A stretch of 64,000 bases of DNA from Nitrospirota bacterium (GCA_030684575.1 JAUXVD010000003.1:338233-402232); one strand, 5' to 3'. Shown: positions 1 through 8,671, counted from the first letter of the stretch. The notes: a model not told the origin generated them from the sequence alone. Translations and numbers: made by a program.

Positions 1-2
1 TC

Positions 3-689
3 GTCCGGATGACTTGGTCCGTTCCCTCGGAATCCAGACCTCCTGCTCGTGAAGGATGGTTCCTGCTCTGGGGAGCCGCGGGGACCATTCTGGTCGGTGA
101 GCTCATCTATGCGGCCGTCTCGGTCACTGAGCGAAGCCTCGCGTCCTGGCTCCCGCCTGGTTCCATCGCCGGGTTCTTCTACGCCAGCACGATTGTGTCC
201 GTGCCGCTCTCCCTGCTCGTCATGCCGCTCACGACGATGGCGTTTCCTCGCATGGTGGAAGCCTTTGGCCAAGACAAATCAATCGGGTTCGCCATGCTGT
301 GGAAACAAGGGCTCTTGCTACTCGCGGTCAGCGTCACAGCCGTGGCTGTCGTGTCCGTTTTTGCGGAGTCGATCGTCGAGCTGATATTTGTGCGCGGAAA
401 GTTCTCACTTGAGCATGCCCGCTTCACCGCCTCGATCCTTTCGATCACCGTATGGGCGCTTCCCTTCATGAGCCTGGGCCGGATTTTCCGCAATTCCTGT
501 TTTGCGCTATCGGATTATCGCACGCCTCTGGTGGGGCTCACCATGCAGTGGATGCTGCTGGCCGTGCTGGGGGCGACGCTGGTGCCACGCGTCGGGGTAC
601 AAGGGCTGGCAATTGCCATCGTGGCGGGTGAGGCGGCGACTACCGTGACGATGGGGAGTCGACTCGCGATGGCATTGAGGTCTGCATGA
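3..689 (+). CDS. MurJ/MviN-like lipid flippase, C-terminal part (gene enters from left edge)
   Basis: The reading frame is open to the window edge, so this is the 3' end of a gene and the first ATG (position 9) need not be the start. About 228 residues are visible, with six or so hydrophobic helices, and the pattern resembles the C-terminal half of MurJ/MviN-type lipid-linked oligosaccharide flippases (MOP superfamily). The segment VELIFVRGKFS is typical of that family, where a similar ERGxF motif precedes a transmembrane helix. In family members the protein moves undecaprenyl-linked sugar precursors across the inner membrane. The stop overlaps the ATG of the O-antigen ligase gene (ATGA), so the two are translationally coupled. 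A role in exporting the polysaccharide built by the downstream glycosyltransferases is inferred from context. A Wzx-type exporter is an alternative name. Confidence 0.75.
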   Translation, partial: VRMTWSVPSESRPPAREGWFLLWGAAGTILVGELIYAAVSVTERSLASWLPPGSIAGFFYASTIVSVPLSLLVMPLTTMAFPRMVEAFGQDKSIGFAMLWKQGLLLLAVSVTAVAVVSVFAESIVELIFVRGKFSLEHARFTASILSITVWALPFMSLGRIFRNSCFALSDYRTPLVGLTMQWMLLAVLGATLVPRVGVQGLAIAIVAGEAATTVTMGSRLAMALRSA

Positions 690-1975
690 GCCTTCAGCTT
701 GAAGAGGATTTCGACGAAACATCCACCCCTCCGCGTGGAACCCAAGTAGGCCTGGTTCTGGGGCTCTGGTTAAGCGGGGTCTTTGCCGCGTCCCTTGGAG
801 GTCGGATAGAAGCGGGCCATGAGGGGACGACACCCATGGTGTTGCTCGCCACAGCGGTGATGTGGCCGCTGCTGTACTTTGCGATAGGCCGCTGTAACTT
901 TGTTCCGTACGCGATGTCGCCTGCGGCGACCGGTGGATTGATCCTGTTCGGGATCGCATCGGCATTATCCAGTGTGATGAGTCCGGTTGCTCTCATCTCG
1001 ACAGGATACGTGGTCATCACGTTGACCGGAATCTGGCTGGCGCTGCAATTCAACTCCAATCTCAACGGCGACCAATACGAGCGGGGTTTAAAGGTGTTTG
1101 CCGTGCTGACGACCGGCTTACTCGTTGGATTCGCCTGGTACGACTATGTGCCGGGAACGCGTCTCGGGAACGGTAAAAATGTGCTGAACCCGAATACGAT
1201 CGGACTGGTATCCGTGTCGGTATTCCTCGCGGCGATGTCGATCAGGACCTGGGTGTTTCGTCTGACGGTGATGGGCTCGATTGCCTGGATCATCATTCTG
1301 ACAAGTTCGCGTGCAGCGGCTGTCGCCGCGGTGGTGGGGCTGGCCATGATCGTCTGGCTGCGTTTGCGTGCCAGACGGCAACCGGTGCTGCTGTTATTTG
1401 CTATTGGCCTCCTGCTGGCAGTCGGAGTCATGCTGGCCTACGGCGACGTGATGTATCGAATGTTGGATCAGCTCTATGGGCTCAGTACTTCCGATCGTGG
1501 CTTCGGTTCAGGGGCGACTGGGCGTATGGAAGCCTGGAAGGGTACATGGGAACTATTTGTGCATAATCCCATACTCGGGGTGGGATTCCGAGCCCATGAA
1601 TTTCTGCTGAAAACCGATTCATCGTCACACAACGGCTATCTCGCAACGTTGGCGGAAGTCGGGTTACTTGGGTTTCTCGGAGTTCTACTCCTGCTCACGC
1701 GAGGCTTGCACCTCCTCTGGACCGGCTCTAGAGAACCAGGGCCAGGGTTCAGCCAAAGCATTCTGTTCGGACTCTGCGCCGGGTATCTCCTGCTTGCGCT
1801 CTTCGAACGGTATTTGATCAATGTTGGTAACCCGACCTCACTCTTGTTTCTCGTGAGCATCATGAGGCCGAGGGCGATGGAGGAGACTGAGATCGAGCCG
1901 GAAGAGCAGCGACTCGATCCAGTGGATGAGTTGACTGCTGAGGAACTAGAGGAAGGAGTCTGCGGGCATGGCTGA
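686..1975 (+). CDS. O-antigen ligase / Wzy-type polymerase family membrane protein
   Basis: This 429-residue protein has about ten predicted hydrophobic helices. A periplasmic loop near residue 312 contains SSHNGYLATLAEVG, the signature of the Wzy_C/O-antigen ligase superfamily (His-Asn followed by Glu-x-Gly). Family members ligate or polymerise lipid-linked glycans on the periplasmic face of the inner membrane. The start overlaps the stop of the flippase gene by one base-pair step. The C-terminus is an acidic, soluble tail of about 45 residues rich in Glu. The neighbours are all polysaccharide genes, so a role in assembling the same exopolysaccharide is likely. Whether it is a polymerase or a ligase cannot be decided from sequence. 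Confidence 0.8.
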   Translation: MSLQLEEDFDETSTPPRGTQVGLVLGLWLSGVFAASLGGRIEAGHEGTTPMVLLATAVMWPLLYFAIGRCNFVPYAMSPAATGGLILFGIASALSSVMSPVALISTGYVVITLTGIWLALQFNSNLNGDQYERGLKVFAVLTTGLLVGFAWYDYVPGTRLGNGKNVLNPNTIGLVSVSVFLAAMSIRTWVFRLTVMGSIAWIIILTSSRAAAVAAVVGLAMIVWLRLRARRQPVLLLFAIGLLLAVGVMLAYGDVMYRMLDQLYGLSTSDRGFGSGATGRMEAWKGTWELFVHNPILGVGFRAHEFLLKTDSSSHNGYLATLAEVGLLGFLGVLLLLTRGLHLLWTGSREPGPGFSQSILFGLCAGYLLLALFERYLINVGNPTSLLFLVSIMRPRAMEETEIEPEEQRLDPVDELTAEELEEGVCGHG

Positions 1976-2111
1976 TCTCACGTCCGTGATAACCGACGAA
2001 ACGCGGGAAAGTGCAATACGTGGGAGGGCTGATGCTGTCCTGTTATCCAGAGACGGTGGGTATGAAATGGCCAGCTCCCACGGTCAAGCGGTTGATGGTA
2101 TCCATGCTTAG
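1968..2111 (+). other. Small 47-codon ORF, possibly the remnant 5' end of a lost gene
   Basis: An ATG at 1968 overlaps the end of the O-antigen ligase gene and opens a 47-residue frame (MADLTSVITDETRESA...) ending at TAG 2109-2111. Its placement, overlapping the upstream stop as elsewhere in this operon, suggests it was once the start of a coupled gene. Nothing recognisable follows up to 2231. It could equally be chance. Between 2112 and 2231 no further feature was seen. Confidence 0.2.
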
Positions 2112-2231
2112 CTCGTGGCGATCGAGTGCATGTGGTCCCAGTGGACTGGTGGCACGTCAAAAAATCAACTCTCACTCACTGTTGGTTGCATTTAGCTTGA
2201 TGTCGAACAACTTAGATAGCGAGAGCAGGCA

Positions 2232-3395
2232 ATGAAACTCGGGATACTTACAGCCTCGTTGTCGCACGATGGGGGAGGGGTCTACGAAGCCGTCCGGAGA
2301 AGCGCGCAGGAACTACATCGAGGGCTTCTGCCGAATCTCGAAGTGCTTGGGCTGGAGGATGAACGGTTGCTCGAGGATTTGCCCACCTGGGAACCGATCT
2401 GCGTCACCCCCTGTTCTGTGCGGGGGCTTCGATCATTCGGTTATGCGCCAGACATGGCAAACAAGCTCCGTGAGGCGCAGATCGACTTGCTGCATGTTCA
2501 TGGGTTGTGGATGTATCCATCGCTTGTATCGCTTCGATGGGCTCAGAAATGGAAGAAACCGTATGTCATTACAACACACGGCATGTTGGACTCCTGGGCC
2601 GTTCGCCGCAGCCGTTGGAGAAAATATATTGCTGCCAAGCTATATGAACGTCATCATTTGAACCAGGCGAGTTGCTTGCACGCACTCTGCGGCTCAGAGC
2701 TGCGGTCTATCCGCACGTATGGCCTTCAGAATCCCGTCTGCGTTCTTCCGTTCGGAGTTGATATTCCTGAGCCGTCTTCCATTGTAAAAGACGGTGGTAA
2801 GCAGGAGAGAACCATTCTCTTCCTCGGACGTCTACACCCCAAGAAAAATCTCGTACGATTACTAGCGGCCTGGCGGAAGGTACAGCAAGCCAAGTCTGGC
2901 CGAAAATCAGGGTGGGTCCTCACAATTGCCGGATGGGATCAAGGCGGTCATGAAAGAAACCTCAGAGTATTAAGTGGCGAGCTTGGTCTTGAGGCAACAG
3001 TTCGTTTTGTTGGTCCAAAGTTTGGTGCCGACAAGGCCGCGCTTTTATCTACGGCAGATGCTTTTATCCTTCCTTCCGTAAGCGAGGGCTTGCCGATCAG
3101 TGTTCTGGAAGCTTGGTCCTATGGGCTGCCTGTCCTCATGACGCCGGAATGCAACATACCTGACGGGTTTCAGGTGAAAGCAGCCATATCCATAAAAGCG
3201 GATGTTGAAAGTATCGCTCAGGGTCTAACCGAATTGCTGACGATGAGCGAGGATGAACGTATTTGTATGGGCATTCGTGGACGACAGCTCGTTCAGAAGA
3301 GCTTCTCTTGGACCGCCTATACGTCCCAGATGCATGCGGTTTATCTCTGGCTTCTAGGAGGTGGTGACAAACCCGATTGTGTGGACGAAGCATGA
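2232..3395 (+). CDS. Glycosyltransferase family 4 (GT-B fold)
   Basis: The 387-residue protein fits a GT4 enzyme. The N-terminal domain contains HVHGLWMYPS and ITTHGML, and the C-terminal nucleotide-sugar domain begins with ILFLGRLHPKKN near residue 195. The retaining-GT signature EGLPISVLEAWSYGLPVL sits near residue 284 (E-x7-E). Members transfer a hexose from a nucleotide sugar to a growing lipid-linked glycan at the cytoplasmic face of the membrane. The ATG is preceded by only a weak purine stretch (GAGAGCAGG). It is separated from the O-antigen ligase gene by 256 bp, so it may have its own promoter. The sugar specificity cannot be predicted. Confidence 0.85.
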   Translation: MKLGILTASLSHDGGGVYEAVRRSAQELHRGLLPNLEVLGLEDERLLEDLPTWEPICVTPCSVRGLRSFGYAPDMANKLREAQIDLLHVHGLWMYPSLVSLRWAQKWKKPYVITTHGMLDSWAVRRSRWRKYIAAKLYERHHLNQASCLHALCGSELRSIRTYGLQNPVCVLPFGVDIPEPSSIVKDGGKQERTILFLGRLHPKKNLVRLLAAWRKVQQAKSGRKSGWVLTIAGWDQGGHERNLRVLSGELGLEATVRFVGPKFGADKAALLSTADAFILPSVSEGLPISVLEAWSYGLPVLMTPECNIPDGFQVKAAISIKADVESIAQGLTELLTMSEDERICMGIRGRQLVQKSFSWTAYTSQMHAVYLWLLGGGDKPDCVDEA

Positions 3396-3487
3396 ATACC
3401 TGCTGGGCAGGGATAGTAGTGATTCTGGAAGGGCCAGCTGTCTGCATGTGAAATTGTAAGAGCCAAGCAATGAAGGAGGTGTAGTAA

Positions 3488-3735
3488 ATGGCCAATCCAT
3501 TAGAGTTAAGTTCAGACCTCAGCGCAGGGGAAACCAGTGCAGGCGTGACAGTGACGGGCGCAGCCGTAACAGTCGGACACCGTGTCGAAGTGTCTGCGCC
3601 TTACACCTTCAGGGCATCACCTGCACCGGATATGTGAGCGTTGCCGATACGGTGCGAGTCCGATTGTAAAACGACACGGGCGGAGCGATCAACTTAACAA
3701 GCAGTACCTAGCATGTTGTCGTGCGACGAGACTAG
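3488..3735 (+). pseudogene. Decayed small protein gene (repeat-type VTGAAV...GITCTGYVS family)
   Basis: A good ribosome site (GGAGGTG, 3476-3482) precedes ATG 3488. That frame reads MANPLELSSDLSAG...VTGAAVTVGHRVEVSAPYTF and then runs into a stop at 3635. From about 3607 the coherent protein continues in another frame (LQGITCTGYVSVADTVRVRL), which is broken by TAA at 3667 and TAG at 3709 and 3733. The combined product resembles short proteins of the type TVTGAAVGDxV...GISxTGYVSAANTVTVR, seen beside phage-like and surface genes in many bacteria. At least one frameshift plus two nonsense mutations make a pseudogene the best call. The family function is unknown. Confidence 0.6.
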
Positions 3736-3846
3736 TTCACAAAGACAGGAACCATTCTATGGGTTGCGCTGGGCTAAACAAAAACATGACAAGCTGGTAC
3801 GTGTGGAGCCTACGGCACGATGATCGATGCTGCTGAGGCCACAGTA

Positions 3847-4440
3847 ATGAATAGGAAATTCCCGGCAAGAGACGATTCGACCTTCGGAACGATGGCGCAT
3901 TCTGATTGCCCCTCTCCGCATTCCTATCTCAATCGGGTTGGCAGAGTTGCGTGGGGAATGGTTTGGTTGCTGTTATTTCGTCCCAGCCCTCGACCGTTTC
4001 ATGCCTGGCGACGGTGGCTACTGCGATTGTTCGGCGCGAAGGTGGAGCAAGGGGCGCATCCCTATCCCTCAGCCAGAATCTGGGCCCCCTGGAACTTGAC
4101 CATGAGGGAGGGTAGCTGTCTTGGTGACCATGTGGATTGTTATGACGTCAATCAGGTGATCCTTGAACCCTACGCAACGGTCAGTCAATACGCGTTCCTC
4201 TGTACAGCCAGTCACGACTATACGTTGAGTGACATGCCGGTCATCTCGTCCCCGATCAGGATCGGGCGTCGGGTATGGGTGGCTGCGGACGCGTTCGTCG
4301 GGCCCGGTGTGACGATCGGCGAGGGGGCCGTGGTCGGCGCCCGTGCGAGCGTCTTTCGAAACGTCGATCCCTGGACAGTCGTAGGCGGGAACCCCGCCCG
4401 CATCATCAAAAAATATGAATTGCAGCAGGAAGAGTCATGA
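3847..4440 (+). CDS. WcaF-like sugar O-acetyltransferase (left-handed beta helix)
   Basis: The protein (197 aa from ATG 3847, which has a GAGG eight bases upstream; an ATG at 3820 in frame lacks one) has a short hydrophobic N-terminus. It is followed by hexapeptide repeats (PIRIGRRVWVAADAFVGPGVTIGEGAVVGARASV) ending in GGNPARIIKKY, the hallmark of LbH acetyltransferases of the WcaF/CysE group. The catalytic His is probably in TASHDYTL. Such enzymes acetylate polysaccharide sugars using acetyl-CoA in the cytoplasm. The stop overlaps the next gene's start (ATGA), indicating translational coupling with the methyltransferase. Confidence 0.85.
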   Translation: MNRKFPARDDSTFGTMAHSDCPSPHSYLNRVGRVAWGMVWLLLFRPSPRPFHAWRRWLLRLFGAKVEQGAHPYPSARIWAPWNLTMREGSCLGDHVDCYDVNQVILEPYATVSQYAFLCTASHDYTLSDMPVISSPIRIGRRVWVAADAFVGPGVTIGEGAVVGARASVFRNVDPWTVVGGNPARIIKKYELQQEES

Positions 4441-5075
4441 CGGAAACAGCGGTCGATATCTCCGGCTACACCTACGAAGACCCGGAACTGAACGCGTCGC
4501 ATGATTATCTCGTGCCGGCGCTCTTGGACGATCTTGCGGCGCTGCGGCTTCCCAGGGATCACACACCTGTATTCGAGCTGGGGTGCGGAAATGGATCAGT
4601 CGCGGACGTGTTGACGCGACAGGGCTATCAAATCACCGGTGTCGATGCGTCCGCCCAAGGCATCGAGCAGGCCAAGCGGCGCTATCCCCATTTGAATCTA
4701 CAACTCGGATCGGCCTACGACTCTCTGGCCGATACCTATGGAAGGTTCCCGGTGGTGGTGAGCTTGGAGGTCGTCGAACATCTCTACGCCCCGCGGGTGT
4801 TTGCGCGCACGCTGTTCGATCTTGTGGAACCGGCTGGAACCGTAATCGTCTCGACGCCGTATCATGGTTACTGGAAGAACCTCGCCATGGCATTGACCGG
4901 CAAGCTAGACCATCACTTCACCGCATTGTGGGATCATGGGCACATTAAGTTCTGGTCAATAGGGACGATAAGTATATTACTCCAGGAAGCCGGATTTCAT
5001 TCCATCACGTTTCGTCGGGTAGGGCGTGTGCCCGCGCTGGCTAAATCCATGATCGCGATCGCGAAAAAGTCATAA
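4437..5075 (+). CDS. Class I SAM-dependent methyltransferase
   Basis: This 212-residue protein has the Rossmann motif I VFELGCGNGSVADVL near residues 41-55 and the motif II region ITGVDAS. VVSLEVVEHLYAPRVF (motif IV/post-I) is typical of Methyltransf_11/23 proteins in polysaccharide and lipid clusters. It overlaps the acetyltransferase gene by four bases and lies two bases before the glycosyltransferase at 5078, so the three form one coupled unit. It probably methylates a sugar or a lipid-linked intermediate, but the substrate is not identifiable. Confidence 0.8.
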   Translation: MTETAVDISGYTYEDPELNASHDYLVPALLDDLAALRLPRDHTPVFELGCGNGSVADVLTRQGYQITGVDASAQGIEQAKRRYPHLNLQLGSAYDSLADTYGRFPVVVSLEVVEHLYAPRVFARTLFDLVEPAGTVIVSTPYHGYWKNLAMALTGKLDHHFTALWDHGHIKFWSIGTISILLQEAGFHSITFRRVGRVPALAKSMIAIAKKS

Positions 5076-5077
5076 CT

Positions 5078-5908
5078 ATGAGCGTGTCGATTCTCATCCT
5101 GACATTGAATGAGGAAGCCAATCTGCCGGAATGCCTTCAATCCATAAAATGGTCCGACGACATTGTGGTGCTGGATTCCTTCAGCAATGATCGCACGGTC
5201 AAGATTGCCGAGGGCATGGGCGCGCGTGTGGTGCAGCGACGCTTCGACAATTGGTCTGCCCATCAGAACTGGGCGCTCGCAGAGATCCAGTTCAAACATC
5301 CCTGGGTCTTTTATCTCGATGCCGACGAACGGATGACGGAAGAGCTGAAGGAGGAGCTGGTTTCTATAGCGGCAGATTCGAATCGGGTCGACGTCGCCTA
5401 CTACTGTGGCCGCCGGAATATGTTCATGGGACGCTGGATCAGGCATGCCATGCCGCCCGGGATGATCATGCGGATGTTCCAGCCTCGCCACGTGCGATTT
5501 GAACGGTTGGTGAACCCGATTCCCGCCATCGACGGCTCGCATGGCTACTTGCGGGGCATGCTGGTCCACTACAACTTCAGTAAAGGTTTGACCGAGTGGT
5601 TCGACAAGCACAACAAGTATTCTCTGCTCGAAGCGATGGAGGGGCACAAGATCCGGCATGGCGCCACCGGACCTCCTCCGTCACTCTTGTCTCGAGATCC
5701 GGCTGCAAGACGGATTGCGCTCAAATACCTGTCTTTCCGCCTTCCCTTCCGTCCCGGCTTGAAATTTATCTATATGTATATCTGGAATCGCGGATTTCTT
5801 GATGGTCGCCCTGGTTTCATCTACTGCGTTCTTCAAGCCATTTACGAGTATATGATCGTGGTTAAAATGATTGAATTACAGCGTAAGAAAGTAGGTTGTT
5901 CCGTCTAA
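5078..5908 (+). CDS. Glycosyltransferase family 2 (WaaE/KdtX-like)
   Basis: A 276-residue GT-A enzyme: the N-terminal SVSILILTLNEEANLPECLQS is the canonical nucleotide-binding start. VFYLDADER near residue 84 carries the D-x-D metal-binding motif. The middle region (YYCGRRNMFMGRWIRH) and the C-terminal hydrophobic segment match the WaaE/KdtX-type beta-glycosyltransferase subgroup, which modifies LPS core or capsule. It is the last gene of the acetyltransferase-methyltransferase unit; the next gene starts 424 bp downstream behind its own promoter-like element. The sugar added is unknown. Confidence 0.85.
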   Translation: MSVSILILTLNEEANLPECLQSIKWSDDIVVLDSFSNDRTVKIAEGMGARVVQRRFDNWSAHQNWALAEIQFKHPWVFYLDADERMTEELKEELVSIAADSNRVDVAYYCGRRNMFMGRWIRHAMPPGMIMRMFQPRHVRFERLVNPIPAIDGSHGYLRGMLVHYNFSKGLTEWFDKHNKYSLLEAMEGHKIRHGATGPPPSLLSRDPAARRIALKYLSFRLPFRPGLKFIYMYIWNRGFLDGRPGFIYCVLQAIYEYMIVVKMIELQRKKVGCSV

Positions 5909-6161
5909 CCATCCGGTGAACGAAAAGTTCCTTCCCTCCATCTGCCCGTTCATTGCAGGAGGCCAAAAGGCTGGCGTACGTTCGCCATTGGCCATCCTGC
6001 AAAATCCATTGCGTCAGCACGGGAACCCCCATTTCCCATTTTCTCTGGCCCCAACACTACCTGTGCAACGTCCTGTGAGCACAAGACGATTCCGGAAGCG
6101 TTTTCGCCGACTGGGACTTGGGCGTCATGGCGTCGCGACCGCAATCATACTTCAACGCTCA

Positions 6162-6206
6162 TTTAACGTTGGCTTAATACAAACTTGAGCTTGGCGATGC
6201 CATCGC
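6162..6206 (+). promoter_or_regulatory. Composite promoter-like element, copy 1 (tandem TTAAC repeat plus palindrome)
   Basis: TTTAAC (6162-6167) and CTTAAT (6173-6178) are spaced 11 bp. ACAAACTTGA follows, then, two bases on, TTGGCGATGCCATCGC (6191-6206), which contains the perfect palindrome GCGATG-C-CATCGC. The same arrangement with identical spacing occurs at 8627-8671. It lies 127 bp before the gene at 6333. The first part resembles a PhoB-type operator. The second also has GG and GC separated as in sigma-54 promoters, an alternative reading. The rest of 5909-6332 shows no gene. Confidence 0.55.
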
Positions 6207-6332
6207 GTGACCTGCCAGCAGTAAACTCCAAAGCCTGAAGGATCTCTAGATTTGATGCACGCGCGACTCGCCTGAGTCGGTCGACCTGAACCTAGAAGCG
6301 GTGTATGGACGAAGAGGCAACGGGAGAAGAAC

Positions 6333-7604
6333 ATGAAAACTATCTTCATCAATCGTTATTTTTCCCCCGACCACTCCGCGACGAGTCAGCTCCTCAGCGA
6401 TCTGGCCTTCGACCTTGCCTCCCGGGGTCAGGACATTCACGTGATTACCGGCGGGCAACTCTATACCGACCCCCAGGCCTCGCTTCTCTCCGAGGAAGTG
6501 ATCAGCGGGGTGAAGGTCCACCGGGTGCGCACATCGCGGTTCGGCCGCGCCCGTCTGTGGGGACGGATGCTCGACTATCTGACCTTTTACCTCGGCGCGA
6601 CCTGGCGGTTGCTCCGTTCGATCAAGCCGGGCGATGTGGTGGTGGCCAAAACCGATCCCCCGATGATGTCGGTCTGTGCCGGGTGGGCGGCAACCATGAA
6701 GAAGGGCATTCTGGTCAATTGGGTTCAGGACCTGTTTCCTGAAGTGGCCACCTCGCTGGATGTCTACGGAGTGCGCTTTGCCGCACCGATGCTGAAACGA
6801 TTGCGCAACAGGTCGCTCCAGCAGGGTCGGTCGAACGTCGTGCTAGGGACAATCATGGCCCAACGTCTGCGGGATGAAGGGGTCCCGTCCGATCAGATCA
6901 CGGTGATCGAGAACTGGGCAGACGGCGACCTCATTCAGCCGGTTCCCAAGGAAGCCAATCCGCTGCTGCGCGAATGGGGATTGAAAGGGAAGTTCGTCTT
7001 GGGTTATTCCGGCAATATGGGACATGTCCACGAGTTCAAGACCATGATCGATGCGGCGGAGCGATTGAAAGAGGAGACCGACATCGCCTTCGTATTTATC
7101 GGCGCCGGCATCGCGCGTCCATGGCTCGAAGCGGAAGTCGCGGAGAGGGGCCTGCCGAACGTGCAGTTCCGCCCCTACCAGCCGGCCGATCGTTTGCGCT
7201 GGAGCCTGAGTGTGCCGGATGTCCATTTCATTTCGTTGAGACCGACGCTGGAAGGAATGATTGTGCCGAGCAAGTTCTATGGCATTGCCGCCGCTGGACG
7301 GCCGGTGATTCATGTCGGCGATCCCGATGGAGAGATCGCCCGTATCCTGGAGCGCGAACAATGCGGGTGGAGTTTCTGTATCGGTGAAGTCGGTCCCATC
7401 GTGGATTGCATTCGAGAGCTGTCGTATAGCCGTAACAAGGTGACCGAGGCTGGCCAGCGCGCGCGCCGCGCGTTCGATCGGCAGTATGCCCGTATTCATG
7501 CGCTGCAGACCTGGCGGACGCTTCTGGAATCCGTGTCCGTTCCCGTTTCCCGCTTCGAGCCAAAAGCCGAACCGGCATTGCTGGTCGTGGCTGGAAAAGA
7601 ATAA
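6333..7604 (+). CDS. Glycosyltransferase family 4, WcaI-like
   Basis: The protein of 423 aa begins MKTIFINRYFSPDHSATSQLL, typical of WcaI/colanic-acid type GT4 enzymes, in which the N-terminal domain binds the acceptor. The donor domain starts near residue 218 (FVLGYSGNMGHVHEF), and EGMIVPSKFYGIAAAGRPV near residue 308 replaces the usual E-x7-E region, as it does in the WcaI subgroup. It probably transfers a deoxyhexose or hexose to a lipid-linked repeat unit. ATG 6333 is preceded by GGGAGAAG. The gene overlaps the hyaluronidase-like gene (stop at 7604 shares a base with its ATG), so the two form an operon driven by the element at 6162-6206. Confidence 0.85.
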   Translation: MKTIFINRYFSPDHSATSQLLSDLAFDLASRGQDIHVITGGQLYTDPQASLLSEEVISGVKVHRVRTSRFGRARLWGRMLDYLTFYLGATWRLLRSIKPGDVVVAKTDPPMMSVCAGWAATMKKGILVNWVQDLFPEVATSLDVYGVRFAAPMLKRLRNRSLQQGRSNVVLGTIMAQRLRDEGVPSDQITVIENWADGDLIQPVPKEANPLLREWGLKGKFVLGYSGNMGHVHEFKTMIDAAERLKEETDIAFVFIGAGIARPWLEAEVAERGLPNVQFRPYQPADRLRWSLSVPDVHFISLRPTLEGMIVPSKFYGIAAAGRPVIHVGDPDGEIARILEREQCGWSFCIGEVGPIVDCIRELSYSRNKVTEAGQRARRAFDRQYARIHALQTWRTLLESVSVPVSRFEPKAEPALLVVAGKE

Positions 7605-8515
7605 TGCGTCGGCAGAAGATCACGCTGCTTGTGCTGATCTTGCTCGGTGTGGCCGCTGCTTTGATCTTGCTGTCTCGCACTCCCTCTCCGATTGAACAGA
7701 CGGCTGTGGCCGCGGTCCCGCGTCCGTTCGTCGTGTTCGACGCCACGCTCTTTAAGAATAAGCCCTCACTCGCGGCCTACCACGTCAGGCCCCTCACAAT
7801 TCTGTATGAGTCGCGCCTATTTGTCGCGAACCAGCCACCGACCGCCGTGCCTTCCGAAGTCATTGTGCGGTCTCTCGCGTATGAGCTGCGTGCGTCGACG
7901 GACCCGGTAGTCCTTGACATCGAGCGATGGCCGCTCACAGGAGATGGTGTGGCGGTGGCATCGACTGTGGCCAAGTATCTCTCCGTGCTCTCGTGGGTCA
8001 AGGGCGAGGCACCCGCCGTTCGATTCGGACTCTATGGCGCAGTCCCGATACCGGACTATTGGCGTGCATCCAGTGGTCCGATCAGTCCTCAATTCCTGGC
8101 CTGGCGCAAGGACAATGATCGACTGGCTCAGATCGTCGATCACGTCGATGCGCTGTATCCATCGATCTACACATTCTATCCAGACCGCCAGGTCTGGGTT
8201 GCCTATGCCAAGGCACAAATCGCGGAGGCCCGCCGTCTTGCAAAAGGCAAGCCTGTCTATGGTTTTCTTTGGCCGCTGTATCATAATCAAGGCAATGAGT
8301 CACTCGGTCCACGGCCGATCGAACCGGACTATTGGGACCTGCAATTGACCACGATGGCGCAACATGCGGATGGCGTCGTGATCTGGGGAGGGTCGGGAGA
8401 TCACGGACCGGAACCATGGAATGAAGAGGCCCCCTGGTGGCAGGTGACAAAACGGTTCATGCAGCGACTCGACCCCTCTTCTCTCACTCCTCCTACCGAC
8501 GTCAGGGCCCAATAG
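7604..8515 (+). CDS. Exported hyaluronidase (GH56)-like TIM-barrel protein
   Basis: A 303-residue protein with an N-terminal membrane anchor or signal (residues 7-24, hydrophobic). The mature part contains PVVLDIERWPL, GKPVYGFLWPLYHNQG and ADGVVIWGGSGDHG. These correspond to conserved segments of eukaryote-type hyaluronidases (GH56), where the strand-4 acidic motif, a WPxYH-like segment and VIWGSS surround the active site. The acidic pair of GH56 would map to D-I-E here. A role in trimming or remodelling the polysaccharide made by this locus is inferred from the coupled glycosyltransferase gene. A non-enzymatic relative of the same fold cannot be excluded. Confidence 0.6.
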   Translation: MRRQKITLLVLILLGVAAALILLSRTPSPIEQTAVAAVPRPFVVFDATLFKNKPSLAAYHVRPLTILYESRLFVANQPPTAVPSEVIVRSLAYELRASTDPVVLDIERWPLTGDGVAVASTVAKYLSVLSWVKGEAPAVRFGLYGAVPIPDYWRASSGPISPQFLAWRKDNDRLAQIVDHVDALYPSIYTFYPDRQVWVAYAKAQIAEARRLAKGKPVYGFLWPLYHNQGNESLGPRPIEPDYWDLQLTTMAQHADGVVIWGGSGDHGPEPWNEEAPWWQVTKRFMQRLDPSSLTPPTDVRAQ

Positions 8516-8626
8516 TATGGTGAAGCGGTTTATTTCATAGCACTATTTCGGCCTGGCCTCGATCAATCTTCGTCGCCGCATACGATCCAGAGCCCTCCGA
8601 TTCACCCCTGTATCCCCCGGACCTGT

Positions 8627-8671
8627 TTTAACATTTTGTTAACACAAACTTGATATTGGCGATGCCATCGC
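8627..8671 (+). promoter_or_regulatory. Composite promoter-like element, copy 2, before the exosortase operon
   Basis: TTTAAC (8627-8632) and GTTAAC (8638-8643) are spaced 11 bp. ACAAACTTGA (8644-8653), two bases, and TTGGCGATGCCATCGC (8656-8671) follow. Outside the spacer bases it is almost identical to the element at 6162-6206, with the same internal distances. It lies 99 bp upstream of the exosortase start. Shared control of the two polysaccharide operons is implied. Nothing else was recognised in 8516-8769. Confidence 0.6.
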
